From Deltaproteobacteria bacterium (GTDB taxonomy: Bacteria; UBA10199; DSSB01): a stretch of 64,000 bases of DNA. The DNA is taken from NCBI GenBank assembly GCA_024233625.1, contig JACKPJ010000001.1, forward strand, positions 186,001 through 250,000, written 5' to 3'. Of this stretch, positions 35,837 through 46,000 are shown one piece after another. The stretch's first letter is position 1; each line of letters starts with the position of its first letter. A model generated the notes under the pieces. That model was not told the origin of the DNA. It did no database searches and saw only the letters and a program-made list of their open reading frames with translations. Both the position numbers and the translations under genes were made by a program.

Positions 35837-37123
35837 ATGAAATTTCAAGGCCGGCTCAAAGAATTAAAGTTTTTACAAAGCAAAGTAGGCAAGTCTGCCT
35901 TTGGTTATGTTACCGGGAGGAGACGCGTAGGCAAAAGCACCTTGTTAAGAAAGCTCGTTAAAAAAAACTTAGGTATTTATTATCAAGCCATTGAGGGAAC
36001 CGCGGGTCAGCAATTAGAAGACTTGGTCAATTATTTAAAAAGCCGCTTGTCTATTTTTCAAGAGATTCAACCTAAAAATTGGCTGGAGTTTTTTTCTTTA
36101 TTGTCACATTGTTCATTGCCAAAAATTTTAGTCTTTGATGAGTTTCCTTATTGGATTAAATCCGACCCCAGCCTGTCCAGTCAATGGCAACGCTGGGTGG
36201 ATCAAGATCTACCTAAGCAGTCATGTCTGGTTTTGGTTTCGGGTTCTTCTCAAAATATGCTCTATAACGAATTTTTACAGGCCAGTTCTCCGCTTTATGG
36301 AAGAGCACAAATTCACCTACACTTGCAGCCTTTGTCCTACCGGGATTTTTGTCAAGCCAACCGCTACTCTATTCATACCCTTCATTCCTTTGAACTTTAC
36401 AGCGTCGTGGGAGGGATTCCTCATTATTGGCAGATGATTCCCCGAGGCAGTTTGATTAAAAGAATAGAAGCGCTTTATTTTGAGCCCAGTGGACCTTTAG
36501 CTGAAGAACCTAAACGCATTTTGGATGATGAAGCGATCGAGGGCAACCTGCCACGAGCCATTTTAGATCTGATTGGCCGAGGCGTGCATCGCCCTAGCGA
36601 ACTAGCATCACGGCTGGGCACTCAGCAGGGCAACTTATCGCGGCCATTAAACTTGCTACTTGAAGTAGGCTTAGTACAAAAGGACTTACCCTTTGGAGAG
36701 TCATCCCGCTCGACCAAGCGCGTCCTTTATGAAGTACGCGACCCGAGTCTTTCTTTTTATTATGGAACTTTTTTACCGCATCGCAATCTTTGGTTTAGCA
36801 AATCCAATCAGGCAAAACAGCAACTTATTCATGAACACGCTTCCAAGCAATGGGAACATTTTTGTAGAAAAAATATTTTGGGGGCTTCGCGCTATTGGGA
36901 AAGTGATATCGAGATTGACTTGATAGCACCGGGAAAATCAAAAAACAGCCTACTCGTTGCAGAATGCAAATGGCGTCGTTTAAAGAAAAATGAAGAGGAA
37001 AAAATTCTTGGGACCCTTCAAGAAAAATTTCAAAAAACAAAGATAAGCAAGAAATATTCCCAAATCCAGTATAAAGTTTTTTCTCAAAATAATGCTCAAG
37101 AAATTTTTTCAAAAATAGATTAA
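35837..37123 (+). CDS. AAA ATPase with DUF234-type PDDEXK domain
   Basis: 428 residues. Walker A is GRRRVGKST (near residue 27) and Walker B is ILVFDEFPYW (near 97), followed by a winged-helix region (HRPSELASRLGTQQGNLSRPL). The C-terminal part resembles DUF234, with PDDEXK-like residues in EIDLIAP and AECKWRR. Such archaeal-type ATPases are common stand-alone accessory genes of unknown function. The ATG follows TATATAA directly, with no SD, so a leaderless transcript is possible. Confidence 0.85.
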   Translation: MKFQGRLKELKFLQSKVGKSAFGYVTGRRRVGKSTLLRKLVKKNLGIYYQAIEGTAGQQLEDLVNYLKSRLSIFQEIQPKNWLEFFSLLSHCSLPKILVFDEFPYWIKSDPSLSSQWQRWVDQDLPKQSCLVLVSGSSQNMLYNEFLQASSPLYGRAQIHLHLQPLSYRDFCQANRYSIHTLHSFELYSVVGGIPHYWQMIPRGSLIKRIEALYFEPSGPLAEEPKRILDDEAIEGNLPRAILDLIGRGVHRPSELASRLGTQQGNLSRPLNLLLEVGLVQKDLPFGESSRSTKRVLYEVRDPSLSFYYGTFLPHRNLWFSKSNQAKQQLIHEHASKQWEHFCRKNILGASRYWESDIEIDLIAPGKSKNSLLVAECKWRRLKKNEEEKILGTLQEKFQKTKISKKYSQIQYKVFSQNNAQEIFSKID

Positions 37124-37550
37124 GGGATTTTCACAATTGCCCGCATTGTCATGGTTATTTTCCTTTTTTTAATTTCCCAAAATACTTTTAATTAAAGAAA
37201 TTTATCATTATACAGAAATAAGTGCTCCCTAACATAGTTGTCTTTAAATGTACATGCTGACACTGTTAAAAATCATTTTCTCACTTGGTATCACTGCAGG
37301 GCCACAATGGTAACAAAGAAAATGGATAGTCAGAAGAGATATCAATCTATTCAAATCCTTCTATTAAAACTCTAAACCCCTCAAAAATGAGTGGTTCGTT
37401 TCATATTTTTTTTAGCCTTTTTTCCGAAAAACCTCATTTCTGATGGTTTCTAAAAAAATCAATCAAGTCTATTTGAAGCTTTGCTGCACTCGAAAAGAGG
37501 TTTCATTTTTAATTCTTAAATTTAAAACCATTTTTATGGGGACTCTCTTT
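37124..37550. other. AT-rich intergenic region
   Basis: About 430 bp, of which the last 108 bp are an in-frame upstream extension without a ribosome site. I see no repeat, RNA or gene here beyond generic AT-rich promoter-like sequence. Confidence 0.4.
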
Positions 37551-39683
37551 ATGAAAATAAAAGAAAATTTTTTTAAACTTAAAATTAACCAACTTGAAAA
37601 TAAGCAACTAGCCCAAGTTGATCCAAGTAAAAGAAACAGTCCCCAGGAGCTGATTAAAATTCTTGAACCAAGTGCCCAGGACAGTTCAAAACTAAAGCTT
37701 GATTTAAACCATTTAGAACAATCGGGCACACAACATTCAACGGAAAAACTGCAACAAAATTTTGAGAAAGAATTGGGAGAAGTCCAAGAACTCATTCTTT
37801 TCAACTCAGACACATCAGCCGAGTCAGTCAAAGAAGAAATTCAGCAAAACTTTCTTCAAACCATGCAAAGTTTTGCCTCCAATGAAGCTCAATATCACAC
37901 AACCCTGAATGAAGTTTATGGAAGTCGGTACGACCGAAAAATAGCAGAAAAATATCGTCAACAATTTGCAAACGGAGAAGTTCAAGATCTCCCTCCAATT
38001 ACATTTCTAGACACACAGGAATTAGGGAATGCCTATGGAGCATATTCTGCGGATAGCCAACAAATCTACCTCAATAGCTTAATCATGCAAAACCCGCAAT
38101 TTGCCTCGGAAGTTTATCTTGAAGAATTTGGTCACCATCTCGATCAAAAGTTAAAAAATCAAGATACTCAAGGCGACGAAGGAGAAATGTTTCGCCGTCT
38201 GGTCACTGGAGAAAAGCTCAGCTTGCGGGAAAAACAAAACATCCGTAATGAAAATGATCAAGCGACAATAAGCTATAACGGAAAGGAGGAGCAAGTTGAA
38301 TACTTTTTCAATAATAGGGGTGGTTTTGGCCCTTGGATTGATCCTTTAATAGGTAAAAATAGCATACCCAAAAACATTCAAATAATGATAGAAGATTTTG
38401 CCGCAGATCTTCTCAAAGGCATACGCGAAGTACCTAAAGCCATTCGTGACTTCTTCCGTGATTTGGGCTTAGAAATCGTAGGTGCAGTCATCTATGCAGC
38501 AGGACAAATCGTTCTTACCGTCAAAGAGATATTTCAGCAAAGCCTTGATTCAAGAGGCCTTAACAGTGAAGAAAGAGCAATTTTGGAACCAATCTTTGGA
38601 AATAGCATTGATTATGACGCTGTAAAAATCAAAACAGGTGACGCAGGGAGTTTTTTTTCTGACAGCAATGCTGGGATAGCCCATGGAAACAACCTCATAA
38701 TGCACGCCAACAAAGAAACTGTAGGTCAAGAAAGATATGAAGAAATCCTCGTCCATGAAATGGTTCACATTTGGCAATACCAAAATTTTGGCGTCGGCAT
38801 TTTTGGAACTTCCGTAGTTGACCAATCAATAAATAGTACCGAGGAGTCTCGTGATTGGACGAAAGCAGCCCCTGAAAAAGGGTGGAACCAACTCAAAGCC
38901 GAACAACAGGCCGAGTTAATTGAACAGCTTTTTTTTTCGGGTTACTTTGATGAACCTTTGCCCGAAAATCGAACTTTCTTTTTTGATACCAATGGAGACG
39001 GTCAAGATGAAGACCTCACCGCTTATGCTGCTGCTGCAATGGAAAGCTTACTAAGAGGCGAGGGAAAGCCAGTCTTTCGTGAGGGAGAAATCACCTTTAT
39101 GGAAACAAGTCGGGCACCACGGCCTGTATCAGGAACTTCTAACACACAACACATCGACCTTAGCACTCCCCCTGAAGACGCCCAGTTTTTTCGTCCATAC
39201 GAATTTCCAGAGGGTTTCCGGGATAAATTTGAACCTCATTTTGCCACACCCCGATCCAGCTCCAGCACACGAAAATATGTTCACGAAAACAAAACAAATA
39301 GTAAGAGCTCTAATAGCGAAAAATCTTCTAGTGAAACTAAGCGCGCTGAAGCTCGGTCGAGTTCGTCAACTCGTGGGTACCAACATGAAGGAAAAACTCA
39401 GAGACATTCAAGCAACTCTTCCTCGCCTCGAATGAGCCCACCAGTTCAAGAGAACATTCCAAGAGAAACCCCCGTTGCAACTCCTCGAACAAACACTAGC
39501 ACGCGTCAAGCAAGACATAGCGGTAGAACACGACCAACTTCGAATAGCTCTAGTAGCAGTTCTGCTAGAACTACAGACACGAATTCAACTCAAACAGAAT
39601 CTAGACAAGCAACTCCAAGGTCCAGTTCACGCACACGGGCACGTCGTGCAAACACAACTTCTCGGTCTAGAACAAGTCGATAA
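37551..39683 (+). CDS. DUF4157/eCIS-core-like protein with two zinc motifs and SR-rich tail
   Basis: About 710 residues, with no signal peptide. The domain at residues about 125-240 has EEFGHHLD (191-198) and GDEGEMF, a motif I associate with putative peptidase-like modules in large secreted Ca-binding proteins. A second domain at about 335-420 resembles the eCIS-core/DUF4157 variant: LNSEERAILEPIFG, then HEMVHIWQYQN with H402-E403-x2-H406. Between them is a hydrophobic, amphipathic stretch. The last 150 residues are Ser/Arg-rich, with four spaced RSSSSTR-like units. The start follows GGGGA by 8 nt. It is probably an exported effector or a processing protease. Confidence 0.65.
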   Translation: MKIKENFFKLKINQLENKQLAQVDPSKRNSPQELIKILEPSAQDSSKLKLDLNHLEQSGTQHSTEKLQQNFEKELGEVQELILFNSDTSAESVKEEIQQNFLQTMQSFASNEAQYHTTLNEVYGSRYDRKIAEKYRQQFANGEVQDLPPITFLDTQELGNAYGAYSADSQQIYLNSLIMQNPQFASEVYLEEFGHHLDQKLKNQDTQGDEGEMFRRLVTGEKLSLREKQNIRNENDQATISYNGKEEQVEYFFNNRGGFGPWIDPLIGKNSIPKNIQIMIEDFAADLLKGIREVPKAIRDFFRDLGLEIVGAVIYAAGQIVLTVKEIFQQSLDSRGLNSEERAILEPIFGNSIDYDAVKIKTGDAGSFFSDSNAGIAHGNNLIMHANKETVGQERYEEILVHEMVHIWQYQNFGVGIFGTSVVDQSINSTEESRDWTKAAPEKGWNQLKAEQQAELIEQLFFSGYFDEPLPENRTFFFDTNGDGQDEDLTAYAAAAMESLLRGEGKPVFREGEITFMETSRAPRPVSGTSNTQHIDLSTPPEDAQFFRPYEFPEGFRDKFEPHFATPRSSSSTRKYVHENKTNSKSSNSEKSSSETKRAEARSSSSTRGYQHEGKTQRHSSNSSSPRMSPPVQENIPRETPVATPRTNTSTRQARHSGRTRPTSNSSSSSSARTTDTNSTQTESRQATPRSSSRTRARRANTTSRSRTSR

Positions 39684-39724
39684 TAGCTTTCACAAATCCA
39701 AAAGTAGAAAAAAATCACGATCCT

Positions 39725-39761
39725 GAGGAATGGTTTCACACAAAGAAGCCATTCCTCTTTT
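39725..39761 (+). terminator. terminator after the DUF4157-like gene
   Basis: GAGGAATGG pairs with CCATTCCTC around a 15-nt loop and is followed by TTTT. It lies 42 bp after the stop codon. Confidence 0.7.
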
Positions 39762-39842
39762 CATCTTCTAAGGCCTGTTGAAAAATACCCTTTAAAAAAT
39801 CCATGACAGCTCATCAAAAATAAAGTACTATAACAAATAGTC

Positions 39843-40253
39843 ATGAAAAAAAGTGCACACATTTTTTTTGTCTTACTTTTTTCCTGGACCATGATCTTTG
39901 CAACAGGCCTGGCATGCGCATGCAACCCTAAACCTGAAAATCATGACTGCTGCCAAAAAGAACAAAGCTCTAAAAAATCAGAAAAAATTCAAAATTCATT
40001 GGCAAACTCTTTAAAATTCGAAACACCCACCCAAAATTTTTGTCATTGCCCCAATGAGATGCAGTTTACAACTCAGGAAAATCAATTTTCTCAACAAGAC
40101 AACTGCAAGGTCATTCAACTCAGTTATCAAGATTTTCTAAAAATTTTTCAAAACCAGAAATATGCTCAAAGACACTTTGCTCACTTACAAGACTTTAAGA
40201 CTGCGTCGCCTCCCATACCGCACTTTCTCAGCACCCATTCATTTCTTTTGTGA
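39843..40253 (+). CDS. small Cys-rich exported protein in front of the Cus operon
   Basis: 136 residues. A signal peptide (MKKSAHIFFVLLFSW, then FATGLACAC) precedes a mature part with CNPKPENHDCC, FCHC and a later single Cys. I do not recognise a family. Position in front of a Cu/Ag efflux operon and the Cys/His content suggest a periplasmic metal-binding or metal-sensing role, which is inference. No SD site is visible. The stop codon abuts the 170-bp repeat element. Confidence 0.6.
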   Translation: MKKSAHIFFVLLFSWTMIFATGLACACNPKPENHDCCQKEQSSKKSEKIQNSLANSLKFETPTQNFCHCPNEMQFTTQENQFSQQDNCKVIQLSYQDFLKIFQNQKYAQRHFAHLQDFKTASPPIPHFLSTHSFLL

Positions 40254-40423
40254 TTAAACGCCCCCTGTCCCCCTCTTAAAATTAAGAGGGGGAACGATAT
40301 GACAGAATAAATAAAAAAATACACTTATAAGATTTATCCAAAGCTCTTAAGCAGCTCCTTTTTAAGAAATTGTCTCAAGAAGTCCCCCCTCTTAATTTTA
40401 AGAGGGGGACAGGGGGCGTTTAA
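40254..40423. repeat. 170-bp MITE-like element
   Basis: Terminal inverted repeats of about 39 bp start TTAAACGCCCCCTGTCCCCC and end with its complement. Each arm also contains its own hairpin (CCCCCTCTTAA/TTAAGAGGGGG). The AT-rich middle has no frame. Flanking TTAA at both ends would fit a TTAA target but may be part of the repeat. It starts on the base after a stop codon. Similar ends occur at 55617 and 58774. Confidence 0.8.
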
Positions 40424-40441
40424 GATTACTGTAGGAAAAAA

Positions 40442-41848
40442 ATGATGTATCAAAAACTTTTAATCACAACGCTGTTGACAGCAAACATAATTTTTATATT
40501 CCCTGTTTCAATCCATGCAGAAGTATCCTCTCAAGAACAAACACAGCATGTTCAAAAAACTGAAAATGAGGAAAAAGGAAACCGGGATTACTCTGAAAAA
40601 AACCTTCATCAACTCATTGAAGAACTTAGCCAATACAACCCAGAACTAAAATCCCTCGTTGAAAAAATCAAAGCCGCTGAGCTCAAAATCCCCCAAGCCA
40701 GCGCCTTAGAAGACCCTCGTCTAAGCTTTGAAGGCAGCAATATTCCTATCCGTAATCCTTCATTAAACCGAACGGCGATGACAGGTTTACAAATTTATTT
40801 ACGTCAGAAGGTCCCTTTTCCTGGAAAACTCAAACTGAAAAAGCAAATGGCCTTGTCCCAAAGTGAACAAGAAAAGCAAATGTATTACGAACGCTTCAAC
40901 CAACTGATTGCTAAATTTAAACAAAGCTATTTCGAATATCAATACCTCAATCAAGCTATTCAGTTTAATCAACAAACTCAAAAAAAACTCAGGGGACTCA
41001 TTCAGTTTTTAAACGCACGTTACTCAACGGGAGAATCCAGTCAGCAAGATATTCTTCAAACGAAGCAAGAGATCTCCAACATTACTAGTCGTCTCATTCA
41101 ACTGAGATCACAAAAAAAACTTCTTGCCTCTCGGCTCAATACTTTGCTCTATCGCCCTCAAGAGACGGAATTAAAAATTAAAGCTCTTAAACAGCTCAAC
41201 AATGACTCAAGTTCACTCCAGGTTTCCCTCGAAACATTAAAAAAACTCGCCAAAGAAAATCGTCCTTGGCTCAAGAAAAAAGCGGCCGACCTTGAAGAAG
41301 CCCAATTGGGTGAAAAGCTTGCAAAAAAAAGTCTTTTGCCAGATTTTGATTTTGGAGCGGGCTATCGCGTGCGTCAAAATCCACCTGGAGACCCTGTGAT
41401 GGGAGAAGATTTTTTCTCTGCAGGCGTCAGCATTAATCTGCCTTTGTATGCAGCCAAAAACCAAAATAAAAAAATTCAGGAAATGGTCCATCTCCAAAAA
41501 TCCGAAGAATATCTTCAAGAAGCCACGCTTCAAGAAGTCCTTTATCAAACCGAAAAGGCCTATCTGGAGGCCACGCAGCTTCAATCACAAATTCATTTAC
41601 TGCGTAGTCAGATCATTCCTCAAGACTGGGCCACAATTGAATCCTCCCGAGCTAGTTACGAAGCCACAAAAGTCGATTTTATCAATCTATTATTGAGTGA
41701 AGTCACTTTACTTAATCACCGCACCGATCAAGTTCGCTATCAATCTCAATATCAACAAAAACTCGCTGAAATCGAAATGGCAGTGGGCCTGCCTTTAGAA
41801 GTTATTCAAACTACGAGTAAAAATCAGGAGAATTCCCATGAAAAATAA
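40442..41848 (+). CDS. cusC: TolC-family outer membrane channel of a Cu/Ag efflux system
   Basis: 468 residues. A signal peptide ends near IHAEVSS. The two long helical hairpin halves of outer-membrane efflux proteins follow (LRQKVPFPGKLKLKKQMALS and SAGVSINLPLYAAKNQNKKI). It should form the outer-membrane exit duct for the CusBA pump. It overlaps the adaptor gene by 11 bp. The Cus assignment comes from the linked CusA, not from this protein alone. Confidence 0.85.
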   Translation: MMYQKLLITTLLTANIIFIFPVSIHAEVSSQEQTQHVQKTENEEKGNRDYSEKNLHQLIEELSQYNPELKSLVEKIKAAELKIPQASALEDPRLSFEGSNIPIRNPSLNRTAMTGLQIYLRQKVPFPGKLKLKKQMALSQSEQEKQMYYERFNQLIAKFKQSYFEYQYLNQAIQFNQQTQKKLRGLIQFLNARYSTGESSQQDILQTKQEISNITSRLIQLRSQKKLLASRLNTLLYRPQETELKIKALKQLNNDSSSLQVSLETLKKLAKENRPWLKKKAADLEEAQLGEKLAKKSLLPDFDFGAGYRVRQNPPGDPVMGEDFFSAGVSINLPLYAAKNQNKKIQEMVHLQKSEEYLQEATLQEVLYQTEKAYLEATQLQSQIHLLRSQIIPQDWATIESSRASYEATKVDFINLLLSEVTLLNHRTDQVRYQSQYQQKLAEIEMAVGLPLEVIQTTSKNQENSHEK

Positions 41849-42896
41849 TTTCAAAAAATCTTCACTTTTTTTAAGTCTCCCCATACTTTTTATTTTGACA
41901 CTTTTCTTTATTCTTCCCGCTTGTCAAAATGAAAAAGCTCCTTCAGATATCAGTCACTATACTTGTCCCATGCATCCACAGATTAAGATGGATCAACCTG
42001 GCTCCTGCCCCATCTGCGGAATGGATCTCATCCCTGTTAGAGCTAAGCAGGAATCTGTCTCAAAAAAAGCTCCTTCTAATCAAGAAAGCCAGCATTCTCA
42101 TACAAATCATCAAAAGATGGATCACAGCCAACAAGATCAAAAGGACGCGGGAATTGAAATTGACCCTGAACGCATCCAACAGATTGGTGTTAAAAGTGAA
42201 AAAATTCAAATGCATGAACTGCACAAAACTCTGCTCTTGCAGGGTAAAGTTGCACATGACCCCAAACTTTGGGTGGCACAGAAAGAGTACGTCATTGCAC
42301 TAAAACTCGGAGATAGAGATTTAATTAAAAGCTCGGAAGAAAAACTGTACTTCATGGGGCTCTCAAAAGAGTGGATTCGGCTAATTCAAAAAACACGGAA
42401 GGCCAATTTGGGATTTCATCTTCCTGTACCTGGAGAGCTCACTTTTTTTGAGGCTTTTCTCTACCAAGAAGATGTTAAACTCTTGCAAGTTGGTGCAGAA
42501 ATGGAAATCTACGATTTACAGTCACGTAAAATCACCGATGCCATCATCCGCGCTTTAGGAACCATCGTTGATCCAGAGTCCCAAACCGTCCGTGTTTTAC
42601 TCCAGGCAAAATCCTCTTTGGAGATCAAACCCAACACCATTGTTCAACTGAAAGTAAAACTGGATTTGGGACAACGTCTGGCTATTGCCAAATCTGCCAT
42701 TCTTTTTAATGGAGATCACAATATGGTCTATATCAAAACAGAATCCGGAAAAATTTTGGGAAAAAAAATCGAGCTCGGCCAAGAAGCGGGTGACTATTAC
42801 GAAATTAAATCAGGCTTGCAAAAAGGGGACGAAGTGATCACGCACGGTCATTTTTTATTGGATTCTGAAACACAAATTAAAATGGGTGGAAATTAA
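41838..42896 (+). CDS. cusB: CusB-like adaptor lacking the lipoyl domain
   Basis: 352 residues. A lipoprotein signal (ILPACQN) is followed by a heavy-metal-binding domain (YTCPMHPQIKMDQPGSCPICG) and a His-rich linker. The RND adaptor starts at DPERIQQIGVKSEK. After QGKVAHDPKLW the chain passes straight to the alpha-hairpin (VAQKEYVIAL), and after FHLPVPGE it passes straight to the beta-barrel (FFEAFLYQEDVKLL). Both lipoyl half-motifs found in typical CusB proteins are absent, while the membrane-proximal part is normal (SGLQKGDEVITHGHFLLDSE). It has an AGGAG site. Confidence 0.85.
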   Translation: MKNNFKKSSLFLSLPILFILTLFFILPACQNEKAPSDISHYTCPMHPQIKMDQPGSCPICGMDLIPVRAKQESVSKKAPSNQESQHSHTNHQKMDHSQQDQKDAGIEIDPERIQQIGVKSEKIQMHELHKTLLLQGKVAHDPKLWVAQKEYVIALKLGDRDLIKSSEEKLYFMGLSKEWIRLIQKTRKANLGFHLPVPGELTFFEAFLYQEDVKLLQVGAEMEIYDLQSRKITDAIIRALGTIVDPESQTVRVLLQAKSSLEIKPNTIVQLKVKLDLGQRLAIAKSAILFNGDHNMVYIKTESGKILGKKIELGQEAGDYYEIKSGLQKGDEVITHGHFLLDSETQIKMGGN

Positions 42897-42902
42897 TTTT
42901 AA

Positions 42903-43049
42903 GGTTTTTCAAAAATGAGTTATTTTCACTTTCTGGCCTGCGTCTCACGCACCACCGCAAGGCCAGGCTGATGAAATTCTCGCGCTCTTTTGGCTTTCAA
43001 GGATAAGAATTTCATCAAAGCCGTTCAAATAACTCATTTCCAAAAAACC
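42903..43049 (-). repeat. three-way-junction repeat, copy A (inverted)
   Basis: It lies between cusB and cusA, 6 nt after the cusB stop codon. Read on the minus strand it shows an outer stem (AAATGAGTTATTT/AAATAACTCATTT plus a GGTTTTT/AAAAACC extension). Hairpin 1 is GGCTTTGATGAAATTCTT with its partner GAATTTCATCAGCC. Hairpin 2 is CTGGCCTTGCG/CGCAGGCCAG, followed by AAAGTGAAA. The core matches copies B and C; the outer stem does not. Confidence 0.85.
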
Positions 43050-43086
43050 TAAGAAAAAAACATTCATTATATGAACAGGAACTCTC

Positions 43087-46000
43087 ATGATTGAAAAACT
43101 CATTGCTTATTGTGCCAAACGAAAATTTCTTGTGCTTATTTTTAGCCTCGTCGGAATTTTATGGGGAATATTCGCGATGAGAAATATACCCATCGATGCG
43201 ATTCCGGATCTTTCGGACCCTCAGGTCATTATCAAAACTGATTGGAAAGGACGCTCTCCTGACTTAATTGAAGACCAAATTACCTACCCGATTGTTAGTG
43301 CCATGGTGTCAGCTCCCAAGGCAAAAGTCGCCCGAGGATTTTCCATGTTTGGTAGCAGTTTTGTCTATGTCATTTTTGAAGAAGGCACCGACATTTATTG
43401 GGCTCGTTCGCGAGTACTTGAATATTTGAGCAAAATTCAAAGTCAATTACCTGAAGGGACTCAACCTTTTTTAGGTCCCGATGCAACAGGTGTTGGCTGG
43501 GTTTTAAGTTATGCTCTGGTTGACCGCAGCGGAAATAATTCTATTGAGGACCTGCGCGCCTTTCAAGATTGGAAACTACGTTATCTAATCGAAGCCATTC
43601 CTGGAGTCGCCGAACTCGCCACCGTGGGAGGTTTTCAAAAACAATATCAAATCCAGATCAATCCGAACACCCTAGCGCAATATGGTCTTACTTTAAAACA
43701 AGTGGCCAACAAAGTGAAAGCTTCTAATCGCGATGTGGGTGGAAGAATTTTAGAAATGAGTGAGCGAGAATATTTTGTTCGCGGCTTGGGTTATATTCAG
43801 TCTATCGAAGACATTAAAAAGATTAACCTCAAAACAACCGCTCAGGGAGCCCCTGTACTTTTAGAAAATGTCGCCATTGTCACGATGGGACCTGAGATTC
43901 GTCGCGGTGCCAGCGATTTTAATGGCGAAGGTGAAGCCGTGTCGGGCATTGTCGTGATGCGTTCTGGAGAAAACGCTAACTTCGTCATTCAAAAAGTCAA
44001 AGAGGAACTCAGCAAAATTAAAAAGTCTCTCCCTAAAGGCACGGAGCTTGTCATCACCTACGATCGCTCCAAACTCATCAATCGTTCGATCGACACCCTG
44101 ACCAAAAAACTCATCGAAGAAATTCTTGTCGTAGCACTTGTTATCCTGATTTTCCTTTGGCATCTGCGTTCTTCATTAGTCGCTATGATTTCTCTACCAA
44201 TTGCAGTCATTCTGTCTTTTATTCCGATGTATTATTTAGGCATCTCAGCTAACATCATGTCACTGGGAGGTATTGCGATTGCGATTGGAGCGATGGTCGA
44301 TGCAGCCATCATCATGATAGAAAATGCACATAAGTCTTTAGAGACTTGGCAAGAGGAAGGAAAAAAAGAAAATTTAAACCAAGTTTTGATTCGCGCCTGT
44401 CAACAAGTAGGTCGGCCGGTTTTTTATTCTTTGCTCGTTATCGCGGTTTCTTTCACTCCTATCTTTGTTTTGCAAGGCCAGGAAGGTTATCTCTTTAAAC
44501 CTTTGGCTTTTACCAAAAATGCTTCGATGTTTTTCGCAGCATTGTTAGCTATCACTTTAGTGCCTCCCCTCATTTTATTATTAATTGGAGCTCCTCAAAA
44601 AGATTCCAAACAAAAACAAAATCGCTTTGTGATTTTTTGGAAAGGAGGGAAAATCTATAGTGAAGAACAGCACCCCATCAGTCAAATACTTTTCAAAATC
44701 TACACACCCGTGCTCAAGTTTTTTCTTCGTTTTCGAGTCGCAGCAATCATAATCTCAGGAATTCTTGTCGTAGGAATCATTCCCATTTATTCTCAATTGG
44801 GTGAAGAGTTTCTTCCTCCTTTAAATGAAGGAGATATTTTATATATGCCCACGACCTTGCCTGGAATTTCCATCGAAACAGCTCGGACCTGGATGCAACA
44901 ACAAAACAAACTGATCAAATCTCTTCCTGAAGTAAAAACAATTTTTGGAAAGGTCGGACGTGCTGATACTGCAACCGACCCAGCACCCCTTTCAATGGTA
45001 GAAACCGTCATTCAACTTCACCCCCAAGAGGAGTGGTCCAAAACTTTTCACTCGCGTTGGTATTCTTCCTGGTCACCCGAAATTTTAAAAAAAATGCTCC
45101 GTCTTATTTGGCCCGAAATGCAGACGAAGACTTGGGAAGAATTGATTGCCCAATTAGAGACACGCGTGAAACTTCCGGGAACCCCCAATGCCTGGGTCTT
45201 TCCCATTCGAACCCGGATTGACATGTTGACAACGGGAATTCGCACACCGGTCGGAGTTAAAATTTTTGGGGACGATTTAAAAGAATTAGAAAGCCTGGCT
45301 ATTCAGGTGGAAGGACTCGCTGGGCAAATGCCAGGAACCCGCTCGGCCATTGCCGAAAGATCTCTAGGAGCCTATTATCTCGATATCAAAATCAGGCGTG
45401 ATAATCTTTCACTTTATGGAATGACCATCGAGGATGCTCAAAGTGTTGTTGAAGGCGTGATTGGTTCCCATCAATTGACCACAACGATTGAAGGCCGCGA
45501 AAGATTTTCGGTAAACATGCGTTATCAAACCGCCTTTCGTCAGGACCTCGAGCAACTTAAAAGATCTTTAGTCACGGTCTCGGATAAAACTCAAATTCCC
45601 TTGGAAAAAATTGCCGAGTTCAAAATTAATCGGGGACCTCCCATGATCAAAGATGAAAATGGTATGCTCAGTTCCTGGGTTTTTATTGATTTAGAACCCG
45701 GTCAAGACATGGTATCTTATGTAAAAAAACTCGAAAATCTCATCGATGAAAAAATTTCTTTTCCCATTGGCTACACCTATTCTCTCAGTGGACAGCACGA
45801 ATATCTCAAGCGGGCAAAAGAAAGATTATTCTATGTTATTCCCATCACTCTCTTCGTGATTGCCTTTCTTATTTATCTGAATACACGTTCTTGGATACGA
45901 ACCTTCATTGTATTTTTAGCGGTCCCTTTTTCTCTGATTGGAGCTTTTTGTTTGCTCTACTTTTTAGATTATAAAATGAGTATCGCCGTTTGGGTGGGAC

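Noticed and set aside
37443..37550. upstream extension of the DUF4157-like gene
   Set aside because: The in-frame ATG at 37443 has no ribosome site, while 37551 has GGGGA at good spacing; the added residues are not signal-peptide-like.
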